Assembly: GCA_020698575.1 (NCBI GenBank)
Contig: CM036254.1
Coordinates: forward strand, 24,776,026-24,840,025
Origin: Bostrychus sinensis
Taxonomy: Eukaryota > Chordata > Actinopteri > Gobiiformes > Eleotridae
DNA: 64,000 bases
Reading direction: 5' to 3'
A program made the position numbers and the translations under genes. The notes below the pieces were generated by a model. That model did no database searches. It was given only the letters and a program-made list of their open reading frames with translations, and had not been told where the DNA came from. Below are positions 34,901 to 46,035 of the stretch, piece by piece. Position 1 is the first letter of the stretch. The number at the start of each line of letters is the position of its first letter.

Positions 34901-37178
34901 TGGTTGTTTATAATGTATTAGTCAGTGAAATGTATTTGATGTAGTCCTGGTCATGCAAACATGTACACATCTATATTTTCTCCAATATTGTATAACAATG
35001 TAATAAGAATTCAATTCTGATTCATTTGAAGTTATTTTTATAAATCATTTTTCTATAATCATGGCACATGTATTTAAAAATCAATTTCACCATTTCATGA
35101 CTTTGTTATTAAAACAATATCAGGTCTGCAGGTCTGGTTAGACAAATGCCGCTTTTTAGAGGTGGTGCTGCACGAGGGGCGACAAGTAATAATGGTGTGC
35201 CCTTTGTTGTTTCATGTTATCAGTGGAACAGTAAACAAGACTCCTGTCCTTAGCACTTGGGGTCTTGATCTCCCTAAATTGAATGCATTTATTTCTTCAT
35301 TGTATTGGACTTTGTTTGCTATGACTGGAAAGAAGAACTGAGTTTAACTTCTTGTGTTCAAGTGCTTCACAATCAGTCTGTGGAAGTCTCTATGGTTCTC
35401 TCAGCCTGATGTAGCCCCCCTCCTGCCTCTCATCCCCCCTGAGGATCAACTGTGGTCGGCCCTGACATCCAGAGTAATTCACTGAGTCAACACAGAGTGA
35501 AGAGGGCCGGTGTGCTGCGGAGAAAGCCCCTCTGTATGCGCTTGTCTGCTCTCTCAGGAGACACGGCACACCACGGCACTGCTCCGGCCTGCTGGGAACC
35601 GCCGTGTGGAAAAGAATACAACCACTATTACCAACCGTGCATGTCAATAATATAAATAATAAATATGTGTGGATAGTAATTTATACAGTAAAACATGAAC
35701 TCTGCTACAGTGTTTGTAATCTCTGTAATACATTCAGCTCTGATGCATTACTTCCTCTTTATAGACTGATTCATTTGTTAATTTTGTTTAGACTATAAGA
35801 AATTTGGCTACAGTAAATTAACAGTGGAGTGTGTATTAGTTATTCAGGAAAGAAAAAGTTGGCTCTAGCAAGCCATTAGGTAAAATATCATGAAAGTCAA
35901 TGCTTGTACAGCTCTGGATTACTTTCTGTGAATTACTAGCCAGGCCAGCCACCATAAGTCTTTTGCTATTGCACACAAAGAGTTAGTCTAGTCTCTGTCA
36001 ATTCTGGTTTAATTTCCGAGGGGGCAGAAGAAATGAATACAAATTAAATGTAATCATAATCAGCTTACCAATCAATCAGAAAAAACAAGGACTGTATGAA
36101 TCTAGTCTTATTTTAGATGAATGGTTATGACTGATTGGTAGGATCTATCTTGGTCAAAGAGGGGTTTTCACTACACAGACAGAACTAGTCGCCTAAAATT
36201 AAATTATTATTATTAAATTATTATACAGATTCAGTACACAGAGTGAAACATTTCAAGCATTTATTTAACTTCTGAAATAATTGAACTTTTCCATTATGTT
36301 CTAATTTGTTGTTGAGCTGTAATATTTTGTGGTCCCCTCTGGGCTTTTATAAATAGTTTATTGTCATCTAATGTAGTTTAAAAAGTCACATTTGTAATCA
36401 GCCTAAAGCATCTTCATGGTGTACATCTTAAAGTATATCAACTATAAATGCATAAACCAAATGCAAAAAAATCATTATGTTCATTTAGGTATGTGTATAA
36501 ACATATACTATATATATGTTGTTTAGGTGTAGTGTTGGTCTTACTGCAGACTGCTCTGTGTAAAGGGGCCCTGGTAATCACTGTGTTTGCTCTCCCATTA
36601 CTGCTCTTCAGATCTGAGGACTCCACGGACCGCCACACTCCCGGAGGACAGCTTCTCACGGCCTTTCACCGCTCTACGACCAGCATTATGAAGGATTAGG
36701 CCCATAAACACCTGCAGAGTTAGAGGTACACCAGACACACTGCAAACTATACTGTATGTAATGGGATAGGCCTTATTTGTAGAGAGATGGCCAATTGCAT
36801 TTGTTAGATTCTGGTCAGGTTGTTCGAAGTCTTTCAGAATTGAAAGTTAGCAGCGCTTTGGGCTGCTCCATACATCCAATACTAATAAGGCTCTACCTTT
36901 ATAAAATGATCCTTTTATACCCACTCATCTTACTAAAATGCTGCAAATTAGCATTATTAGTTGCCAACCTAAAATTCATCGTCTTTTCAGCCTTTTGTTG
37001 CCTTTGTCCCAACATTTTTGAGACCTGTTGCTGCCATTGAATCACAAGTTGTGAATGTTATTTTTCATGAATAGTAAAATATCTTGGTGTTAGTTATGAT
37101 CTACAGTGAATAAAACATGGGTATATGAGATTTGCAAACCATTGCATTCTGTTTTTACATTTACCAACTGAGCTTGAA
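34901..37178. other. Intergenic DNA between the duplicated segments
   Basis: Mostly AT-rich. Two GC-richer unique islands stand out: 35395-35640 and 36600-36715. They have short open frames but no domain; candidate cis-regulatory sequence only. Confidence 0.4.
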
Positions 37179-37536
37179 TACATTACATTATGTTACAATG
37201 ACCATCTTATGAACTATTGACCAAAGCATGCAGAATGTCTTCATATGCCAGTATATATCAGTTAATATACAAGTAATCCATACAACATACTCCCAAAGCC
37301 ATTTGACCAGGCACGTCCAAAGTCACTCCAGTCTGAAGATGTTTTACACAAGCCTCTTTTAGTTACCATTGAGCAAGACACAAAACCTAAAATTGCGTGG
37401 CTGCAGTATTCAGCAGAGTGTTTGTTCTGGCCGTCCTATGTGTGAATATGTGCAATTACAGCAAATGTGGAGCAAGGTTTTGCAGAGAAAGAGCATGCAT
37501 ATTCAGCAATAGTTACCCTAAGATAAATAAATGTTT
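37179..37536 (+). repeat. Duplicated intergenic segment, copy 2
   Basis: Direct copy of 34281-34623, about 2.9 kb downstream. Both end in taccctaagataaataaatg, after which the sequences diverge abruptly. Confidence 0.8.
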
Positions 37537-39882
37537 TAAAAAGGACTTGCTTGTTTGAGCTTGGAAAGTTGGTTTTGTCCCTCTTCAGTTTCAGACAAAC
37601 ACAAAGAGACTTGTTCTGAATCAATGGCAGAGCTCATGCCGGCGCTCACTTCTGATTATTTTCATAGATAGTGGACAAACGTGAATGTGGATGCTTAGCC
37701 AGAGAATCGTGCGCAGCTGAAGACTTGGATTATGAAGACAGAAGCTGTTCAGGAGCTGATGTAGCCATCCACAATAAAGGCCCTAAGGATACACTGTGCC
37801 GTCACTGTGACAGAAGAATGGGTTGCTTCACCGAGCGCTTTATGTAATGACAGACGATGAGTCAAGAGGAACCCCGTCCTGAACCCAGAGCCCACATGGG
37901 CCCCCAGCCTCGGCCCAGACTGCCACCACACAAGACAGATGAGGATTTCAAACAATGAAGATAATTCAGAGCTAGATTCTGCAGACTGGGTCCACATGTG
38001 CTCTCTCTCTCACTTACTCTTCACACACAGTACTGTTATCTCCACGACTTTTCATTACCTCCCATCTTTATATAATTCACTGAGTATGAACAACAATATT
38101 ACTTATAATATATTACAATATTAGAAATATGCTTAAAATTTTTAACTCTAGAGCAGCAAGAGAGCAAATTGTTGTAGGTGTAGAAAATATTCTTTAAGTT
38201 AAGTTTTTAGTTTTTTTTAACACTTATGGCTCCCTCATTAGTGAAGTGGTTAGTGGTAGATCTGGGGTACAATTCCCCGACACAGGAATATGCTGGTACC
38301 AAGCTCAAATTACTGGAGAAAGGGAGCAGATGAAAGGACTTTCTGTCACACAGCTTTATTATAAATACACAGTCCATTGGGGGCTGCAAATACACTTAAG
38401 AGCATCTCACAAAGTTGACAAGAGAAGTCCAGTGTTACCAAGTGAGGTTGTCTTGTCCTTGCTGTGAAAACAGTTTGAGAATCTGTACAGTGAAAACTAC
38501 AGTTCTTCAAGCTCGTCTGTGTGCCTTGGAGATATGTGTTCTTGATTAATACTTTTATCAGATGGTAAAAGTGGACCATGTCATGCTTAACATCTAGATT
38601 GGCAGCATATTGAGTTTTCTGCCACAAACTACACCTTGTCCTCATGGTTAGAGCAATATTTGAGTGTAGTAATTAGAGCATATGAAAAGTAATCAGGTGT
38701 CAATAAAATACAGTTGTGCTCACAGTTGGCACCAGAGTCTGCAGCAAATCCATGCTGAGCCTAATCTCTGTGAAAATATCATGAAGTCGGGATATTGCAT
38801 TTTGGATGAATATCTGGCAAACGCCATCTGAAATCATAACCAGCCATCAAACCAGCTTCTGTCTATATTTCTATGTTGATACTAAGTCTCTACTTTGTAT
38901 TTCTGCTCCAAAAAGTGAGGTTTAGAAGCCCTTTCAGATGGCACTCTGGGTCTAAGCCATATCAACTCATATCAATACGTGTGCTAAATTTGGTCCCAAA
39001 AAAAATCTACATTTATAAGGCTATATTGGGGCAACTGTACAAGCAAGTACCAATAATATAGTGTTATGGTCAGCCTCTCCCATAAGTTCAATACAATAAG
39101 GTCCCCTAAAACCAACAGAGAAAAGGAAAAGTGCCACAAAACTTGGACATAGTTTCTTCCTGAAAGCATAACTTGCATAATCTAAAATTTAGTGCCACAG
39201 GAAAGCATTCATTTTTTCTCAGTTTTTATTGGCCTTTTGCTATGATTGAGTTTATATGGAACGTGTTCAGCATCCAAATGCCCCTATTTACCTTTGCATA
39301 TCATTAATACGGTTTCATCAGAATTTCAATTTGTCCAAAGCATCACAGTGCAACTCTTCATTGAACCAACGCAGAACTGCCTCATTCATAACGCCAGCGC
39401 AGGCCCCTATCCCGTGATGTGAAGCCCCTAGAACCTGCTTGCGATTGTAGTCATGGATATGGCTTATACACATAAACTCATTGTGGAAAAATGCCAAAAT
39501 GACTGTTGATGTAAGTTGTAAGTGATATAAGTTAGTAAGCCATGGCACAAAGGCACCCTCCATGTAACAAATGTAAAAAAATGCAAACTTGCCCTCAGCA
39601 AAATTTTTGAATATGTTTTATTTCATTCACGTGTGTACTATTGCATTCTTAACACATATTGTATGTCAGCTCATAGCTTAGGGAGGACTCTTTTTTATGT
39701 TAAATTTCTGGGTCATATTTATAAGGTAACCAATATATTCTATATTCATCACTCTTTACCACCGTATCACTATGTTTCCTGCTATTATCATCATAAAAGT
39801 CAAACTGGACTATTTCACCACTACAAAACAATAACACATGGCAATAAAATAGAGTTTTGAGTTGACATATTTTTACATATTT
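37537..39882. other. Intergenic DNA, no gene seen
   Basis: 37640-38000 is unique and GC-richer. Around 38225-38290 a gtggttagtggtag / ggtacaattcccc pair faintly recalls a tRNA-derived head. No gene supported. Confidence 0.4.
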
Positions 39883-40083
39883 GGTAGTATTTTGTTTCAT
39901 TCACGCCTGTTTGAGTAATATGCTGACACGTGAAACCAGGAAGTGAACCTGCGTGTTTCTAAAGCCCATACACCACCACCACACTTGTTCTGATTGTTTC
40001 AGTGCTTAAATTGTTGTCACTACAAAGCAGTTAGCTCATTAGCATGTGTGTTGCTAATGCCTGTGCTAAATAGCCATTTTATG
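39883..40083 (+). mobile_element. Truncated TTAA-type MITE, copy 3
   Basis: ggtagtattttgtttcattc, gtgaaaccaggaagtgaacc, ctaaagcccatacacc and ctaaatagccattttatg follow the interior of the 13583-14115 copy in the same orientation. Both termini are missing and the right side abuts LINE sequence. Confidence 0.65.
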
Positions 40084-40393
40084 TGTTCTACAGAGAGCTG
40101 ACTGCTGTGAAAAAGAAAGGTATAAAGACAACCTGAAGTCTCACCTCAAATGGGCTGCCTTGGACCCAAAGCAGCTGGAGGTGGCCACATCCAACAGGTT
40201 CAGCTGGCGTGCCCTAACAAAAAAAGCCGCTTCAGCGTTCGAAGAAGACTGTCAGAGTCCCCGACAAGCAGCAAGAGAACGCAGACACCAAGTGGCTACC
40301 GCCCCTGCCCCAACTACTGGTGTTCGATGCCCCTTATGCAACTGCCTCTGTGCTTCCACCTTCAGACACCAAAGCCACATGAGATGCACATGA
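40084..40393 (+). pseudogene. LINE ORF2 C-terminal fragment with zinc finger
   Basis: An open frame (in phase with 40160-40393) reads ADCCEKERYKDNLKSHL, then DPKQLEVATSNRFSWRALTK and ends CPLCNCLCASTF-(X)5-HMRCT-stop, a CX2C...HX2C zinc-finger-like motif. This is the usual carboxy end of fish non-LTR retrotransposon polymerases. It lacks an upstream polymerase and joins MITE sequence, so it is a fragment. Confidence 0.65.
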
Positions 40394-41590
40394 TCATGGT
40401 GCATCATGTCATCATGATGAAGTATGTAAACAACTACCGTACCATAAGCAGATGTGTGCAAATTTGATTGATTCTTTTCGTCTGCTTACTGCTATAGAGG
40501 TTGTAGTTGGCTGGAACCTATCCCAGCAACTTTGGGCTTGTGGTGGGGCACATCCTGGACAATGGGGCCAACAGAAACACAACCATTCATTCACTTATTA
40601 CACTAGGAGCAATATACCTAGATTTTACCAGTTTATTTCTGCATGGGCGGTGAGGAGTATAGCTCCACCAGTGCTGGCGGTGGTTGTGACCCACAGCAGT
40701 GAGTTTACATAGCTCAGATATCGCCCACTGCACATCCCTGTCACACAACAAACTGATAGGAGCTAATCAGTTTGAGTTGAACACCGAGGCGGACCTCACA
40801 GGATCTGCAGCACGTCAACTCTGATACTATCGAAACCTGCTTCCTCCGGCTGCACAACTGTGTGTTATAGGACAAAGTGCAATGAATGGATGAAATGCAA
40901 CTTAAAAAAAAGTAATGCTGCCATCAAAATACCACAGGCCATAAAGAATCAATATTGTATATTATCTGTGAATTTACTGCACTTACCTAATTTTGGAAAA
41001 AAAGAATGAAATTCGGTGCTTTTTTGTGTATTTCTTCTTTTCACTCAAAACACATGCTTGTTGAGTGATGCAAGACCATTTGCAGCATTCACAACATCTT
41101 GTTGCATTTATAGTAAGATGCAGTTCATGTGTTGAAATGAACTGATCAATTATACATCTATTATTTTAATTCCAAACACACAAACAGCTGCTTCTCAACT
41201 CACTGGCTGGAAAACATGATAGCACAAAAAATTTCCATCCTAGTTGCACCTGTTTCCTTGTTTACACATTCAGTTGGTTTTGTAATGCAATTTGTGTAAT
41301 GTGCATTGTTTTTGTTATAATTTGTTACTCATTTTCTGATTAGATTATGTTATTACCTACAGTATTGTCAAGCACTTTTGCAACAACCAATTGGCTGAAA
41401 GGTGGGAACGGGTTGCTGACATTATAAAAAAGCGAGTTGAGACTTAAATTATGTCTGTTTCAAAACTACACCTCTAGATGGAGTTATGGGCCATGTGTGA
41501 AAAAATAGGTACTTGAAATCAAACATTTCAGTAATTAGGAAAAATCTGTTCTTTTAATCAATTAAATTACACTCTTCTGCACATAATTCA
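40394..41590. other. Intergenic DNA with SINE remnant
   Basis: A minus-oriented piece of the 27248 SINE lies at about 40500-40605 (ctggaacctatcccagcaac). The remainder is AT-rich and unassigned. Confidence 0.45.
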
Positions 41591-42060
41591 AAGTTTAAAG
41601 TTCAAAGTATAGTTGTTATCTCACAAGGGGAAATTGGATTTACAGCAATGCTCCACATAAAAGACATAAACATACAAACAACACTCACCAACAGGGATGG
41701 AAGTCACAATAACGCTCAAACTACATAATGTTCAAATAAATAAATAAAATACAGAACACAATGCAGTGCAAAAATACCAATTGTGCAAATTATTACAAAA
41801 GTGTTAAGTGCCATTAAGGTGCTTGACAGCTGATGGAATCAAAGATATTTGGATCCTCTTTATTCTGCAGCCAGGAGCTCTATAGTGCCACCCAGAGGGC
41901 AAGAGCTCAAACTGTGCTCTAAGGGGATGATTCTGTGAACGAGCTATGACACTAGCCTTTCTCTGCACCTGTTTTTTGTATGTCAGCAGGCTATAAAAGC
42001 ATCCCACTGGTGCGCTCTCTCTCTCTCTCTCTCTCTCTCTGACATTGAGCACTCTGCCCA
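41591..42060 (-). repeat. Probable retroposon-derived block ending in (CT)n
   Basis: Contains ctcacaaggggaaattggat and gagctctatagtgccaccca, phrases I associate with a common fish retroposon read on the minus strand, and a (CT)13 microsatellite at 42015-42040. The family assignment is from memory and weak. Confidence 0.35.
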
Positions 42061-43044
42061 TCCTTGGTTTTCATCTTCTACATTTTATCCATATATTATT
42101 TCATTCAGCACTAACTGACATTTTATTTTTAATGTGTTCAATTGGTCATAGGCCTGCTGGTCGTAATGTCACAGGCCATTTGTTCCCAGTAGCTTTTTGC
42201 TTGTTTTACACATCAATTTAAGTCACAATCAGGTCATTGTCTCTGTTTGATAGTAGGTTTACTTAGTTGAAAATCTGATTGTGTGTTAAACGGTATATAA
42301 TTTCATATAATTATCTATTCTATCTAATCAAAGATATATTATTATGCATATACCCTGACAATACATCATCAGCCCCCTTTGCTTGCCACTCATAGATTCT
42401 GCTTGAATATGTCGGTATCCAATGAAATGTGAGTGATGCTTGTCAAATTAGCAGTCTTTCCATGCTGCAGTCGGCCCTTCACACATACCTCTCTGTCCCG
42501 CTGCAGCCCTTGCGTCACACCTGACCTAGGACAGAAGGGATATATTATGGATCCACTGCCCTGACCTCTCCCAGTAGTTCACAACTTTTTCACCACAAGA
42601 AAATATATGGATAGATAGACCTTTTGATTCGAGCCTGAAATGTTCCTTTCTAATCACGCGTCTTAGCTCTTGGCCTGAAACTCAGCACCCCATGGAGTCC
42701 AGAAACACGTCTGCACTATCAGCCTCCCCATCTAAATGTATTTGCCATCCAAACATCATCAGGACTTAAATTAGGGTAAGGACTGATTAAAATGTCTGTC
42801 TGTGGTTTCTCAGTACTGTACCTGGACCAGTGAATGAAAAGTTCTACATTACATTACACAAGAAAAAAATAACTACTACATCCTCAGTAGGTGGAGGGTT
42901 GGGACATATTGTAAACTGTGTCAAATATTAAACAAATCATAATATTTTAAATGTAGGAATATGAAATCACTGCTCAGTGATTTAAAAGTGCATTGTGTAG
43001 TTTTTGGTGGCATCTGTTGGTAAAACAGATATGCATGACATATG
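42061..43044. other. Intergenic DNA, no gene seen
   Basis: Unique, mixed composition. gtgcattgtgtagtttttgg at 42990 resembles a MITE terminus (compare 20053) but cannot be paired. Confidence 0.4.
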
Positions 43045-43270
43045 TGACATGCATGTGTTAGGTGAATTGGTGACTCTAAAAATTGACCCTAGTGAATGAA
43101 TGTGAGAGTGAATGGTTGTCTGGCTGTGTTCGTCTCTGTGTCAGCCCTGCGACAAGTTGGCCCCTGTCCAGGGTGTACCCTGCCTACGGCCCAAAGTTAC
43201 TGGGATAGGCTCCAGTCACCCGCGACCCCTAACGGGAATAAGCGGTAGAAAATGAATGAATGAATGAATT
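43045..43270 (+). mobile_element. 5'-truncated SINE of the 27248 family
   Basis: Starts in the catgcatgtgttaggtgaat core, continues through gcgacaagttggcccctgtc and cccaaagttactgggatagg, and ends with gggaataagcggtagaaaat followed by three GAAT repeats. It preserves the 3' tail missing from the 27248 copy. Confidence 0.8.
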
Positions 43271-43432
43271 CCATACGTCACACCCCTCGAGCCCATCTTA
43301 GTGCATGTAAGTACCAGCGGTAGCCATCTAGGGAAGTCAGGGTAGTGACAAACAAATTCTTAAGAATAATGTTACATCATGAGTTCACTTTAAAAAATAT
43401 AGAAACAGAATACATTTAGTTCACAGAAGTCT

Positions 43433-43530
43433 TGAGCCAGTGGTTCTCACACTGTGGTGCAGGTACTGCAGGTACTGCACCACAGTGTGAGAACCACTGG
43501 CTCACACTGTGGTGCAGGTACTGCTGATGG
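43433..43530. repeat. 29-bp perfect inverted repeat plus third direct copy
   Basis: 43433-43461 and 43476-43504 are perfect reverse complements with a 14-bp spacer; 43501-43524 then repeats 43446-43469 directly. The arms contain the hAT-like terminus cagtggttctcacactgtgg. Confidence 0.9.
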
Positions 43531-43587
43531 TACGTAGAGTTCTTCAGGTGGTACTCAGGAGTTTTTTGCAGTTCTGATTTATATAGC

Positions 43588-43884
43588 TTAAAGGTGCTAT
43601 AAGCAGTATATATTTTTTCATATTTCATAAAAATTACCCACATGTGTGCCAAGATATGAGTTAAACATATTTAAAACAAATATAAGTTTTGCTGATAACA
43701 ATGGCGCAGTTGAGTTATTAACAATTAAAAATATGTTTTACATAATGGCCAAGCTGTTTTTGTTTATATTTTTTTTAAAACTGCATTGCCGATCATCCAA
43801 TCAGAAAAGAGACCATTGTTTTGATTTAGACTGCAGTACCTTTTTCAAACTAGTACAAGTGCATGCTGCTTACAGTACCTTTAA
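43588..43884. mobile_element. TTAA-flanked MITE nested in the minisatellite element
   Basis: Bounded by TTAAAGGTGCTATAAGCAG and CTGCTTACAGTACCTTTAA, good inverted termini between TTAA sites, 297 bp. Host sequence resumes on both sides (gcagttctgatttatatagc | tttagagctggttttattcc) in the order seen in the uninterrupted copy at 1027-1070. Confidence 0.75.
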
Positions 43885-44045
43885 TTTAGAGCTGGTTTTA
43901 TTCCTGTCATAGTCTGTGGATGAGGATTAAATGAGAGTTATGTCCTTGTTTAGTCCTGGTCTAGACCTGGTTTAGTCCTAATCTAGTTCTGGTTGTCCTG
44001 GTTAAGGCCTAGATTAGACCTGGTTTAGTCCTGCTCAATTACAGT
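43885..44045 (+). repeat. Minisatellite element, third copy (right part)
   Basis: ttgtttagtcctggtctaga and neighbouring units continue the element that begins at 43439. The array here is short and interspersed. Confidence 0.65.
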
Positions 44046-45344
44046 TCATTTAAGATGCAAGATAGATGGTACAGACAGGAAAAAATCCAGAATTCCTTCT
44101 TCTTCAGCAGTTAGTATTGTAGTTCCTTTAACAAAGGCCTAATACATTTAAATAGTGTTATTTTAGGTATTTATTTGCATTGCAAACTGACTAATTAGTT
44201 GTAGTACAGAGTAAAGATAACATAGATAAAGTCAATCTGTGACTATAAATAATATACAGTCTGAAGCTAAAGCTCAAGTATGGATTAGGCAATAACAGTA
44301 TATAATACTAAGAGGGAAATTGGAATAAACCCCGGTAAAAGCAGTACTATAAAAGGTGTTTTAAGAGGTTGTATGTTTTATAAAGACACTGACGTACACC
44401 ATAAATTCAACAGGCATTACTCAAGTATCATTTTCCTCCTTAAATCCATAAATATAACAAAAACTGACTCTTCAGAGCTGATAGTATGGAAGCTTTAAGC
44501 CGTCCTATAGATAAAGACAACACTTTCCCACAGCCTCTGACTTCTTCAAACCATATTCATGTGCTTTTTACTTTGACTTTTGACCTTTCCAGCTACACAA
44601 GGTATCACTTTCTGGTCAAATAAGGCTATAATACTGAATAAAATGGCTCTTGTACAGTTTAGGCCTCTCACCCTTCAAATACGCAAGGAGGAATTTGCAA
44701 ACATTTGCTGCACATTATCCTGTTACAAACACTAGTAATCCCTGCTCTCCGCCTGATAGTATAATTGCCTCTCCTCAGGGAGCGATTCATAACAATAGTT
44801 TTTTTTTTTTTTTTTAAAGCAATGTGCCAGTGGTGAACCTGATTGGATGTTTCGGAATTGGCTTCTGGGTTGCAAACACAGTTAAGTAAATGGAGAAAAG
44901 TGGCTGTTTTATAAATGAGCACACATGATCTCGATGACAGAGCTTACGCCTCCGAAACAAAAGGTGCGTTTGTCAGCAGACATTTGCAGCACGTTATGAT
45001 AGCTCTGGGAAAGTGGGCCCGACTCTTTGTTTGTGCAAAAATCAAACTCTAATCTGGTGCTTTTGATAGATGTTGCTTTTTATTCCCAGTGTTTATGGAA
45101 ATAGCCAACAACAGTCCTGTGTGGTCCTGTGTTTAATGAAACGCACTCATAACCATCAGATGAGTCTCCAGTACACAGTGTTCGATGAGGAGAGCAGCTC
45201 TGAGAGGGCAACACATGGCAGCACTGTGGACCATGGGTGGTAGAAAAGTCCCTATGTCTCCTGTATAAACCCACAATGGATCTGTGGGGCCGGAGAAAAT
45301 GTTTTAGTGGAAATAATCTTAACCAATAGGCTTACTGGTTGCCT
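44046..45344. other. Intergenic DNA, no gene seen
   Basis: AT-rich with a T17 tract at about 44801-44816. The minus-strand poly-Lys open frame across it is an artefact. Confidence 0.45.
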
Positions 45345-46035
45345 AAAAACTCTCTGAGGGGAGTCAGCATGTCCTCCCTGTGTTGCTGTGGGTTATCTCT
45401 GGGTACTCCGGCTTCCTCCCCCCGTCCAAACACATGCATGTGAATTGGTGACTCAATCAGTGGTTCCCAACCTTTTTGGTCTTGTGTACCCTCAGGACCT
45501 GATTTAGTCCTGGTTTGGACTCAGCTTAGTCCTGGTTTAGTCTAAGTTTAATCCTGGTTTAGTCTTAGTTTGGTTTTGGTTTGACCTGGTTTAGACTTGA
45601 TTTAGGCCTAGTTTAGTTTTGGTTTAGACCCGGTTTGTTGCTAGTTTAGTCCTGGTTTAGACCTTGCTTAGTCCTGATTTAGTCCTGGTTTAGTCTTAGT
45701 TTAGTACTGATTTGACCTGGTTTAGACTTGGTTTAAACCTAGTGTAGTTCTGCTTTAGACCAGGTTTAGACCTGGTTGAGTCTCTGTTTTGTCCTTATTT
45801 AGTCACATCCCTCACTCTAGTCCTGGGCTTATTTTAGTCTTTGAAAGCCAATTATATAAAGGTACTATAAATGATCATATAACTCCACGTACCCCCTGCA
45901 ATGTGCTGGCAGACCCCTAGGTGTCCTGCTCTTAATGCTCTGAATTACCTCTAGTCATTGACCAGGGTGTACCCCACCTAAGATCCACAGTTCGGGACAC
46001 CGTGCAACATTTATTCAACTTTGAATGAATTTTGA
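45345..46035 (+). repeat. SINE split by a hAT-like minisatellite element
   Basis: SINE core (cagcatgtcctccctgtgtt, tgaattggtgactc) stops at about 45462 and resumes near 45950 (gaccagggtgtaccccacct). Between them, cagtggttcccaaccttttt opens a hAT-like end, followed by the TTTAGTCCTGG array to about 45800 and then unique element sequence. This nesting dates the hAT-like insertion after the SINE. Confidence 0.6.

Noticed and set aside
38225..38300. Possible tRNA gene
   Set aside because: Box-like phrases (gtggttagtggtag, ggtacaattcc) occur but no cloverleaf with paired arms could be formed; a SINE-head remnant is more likely.
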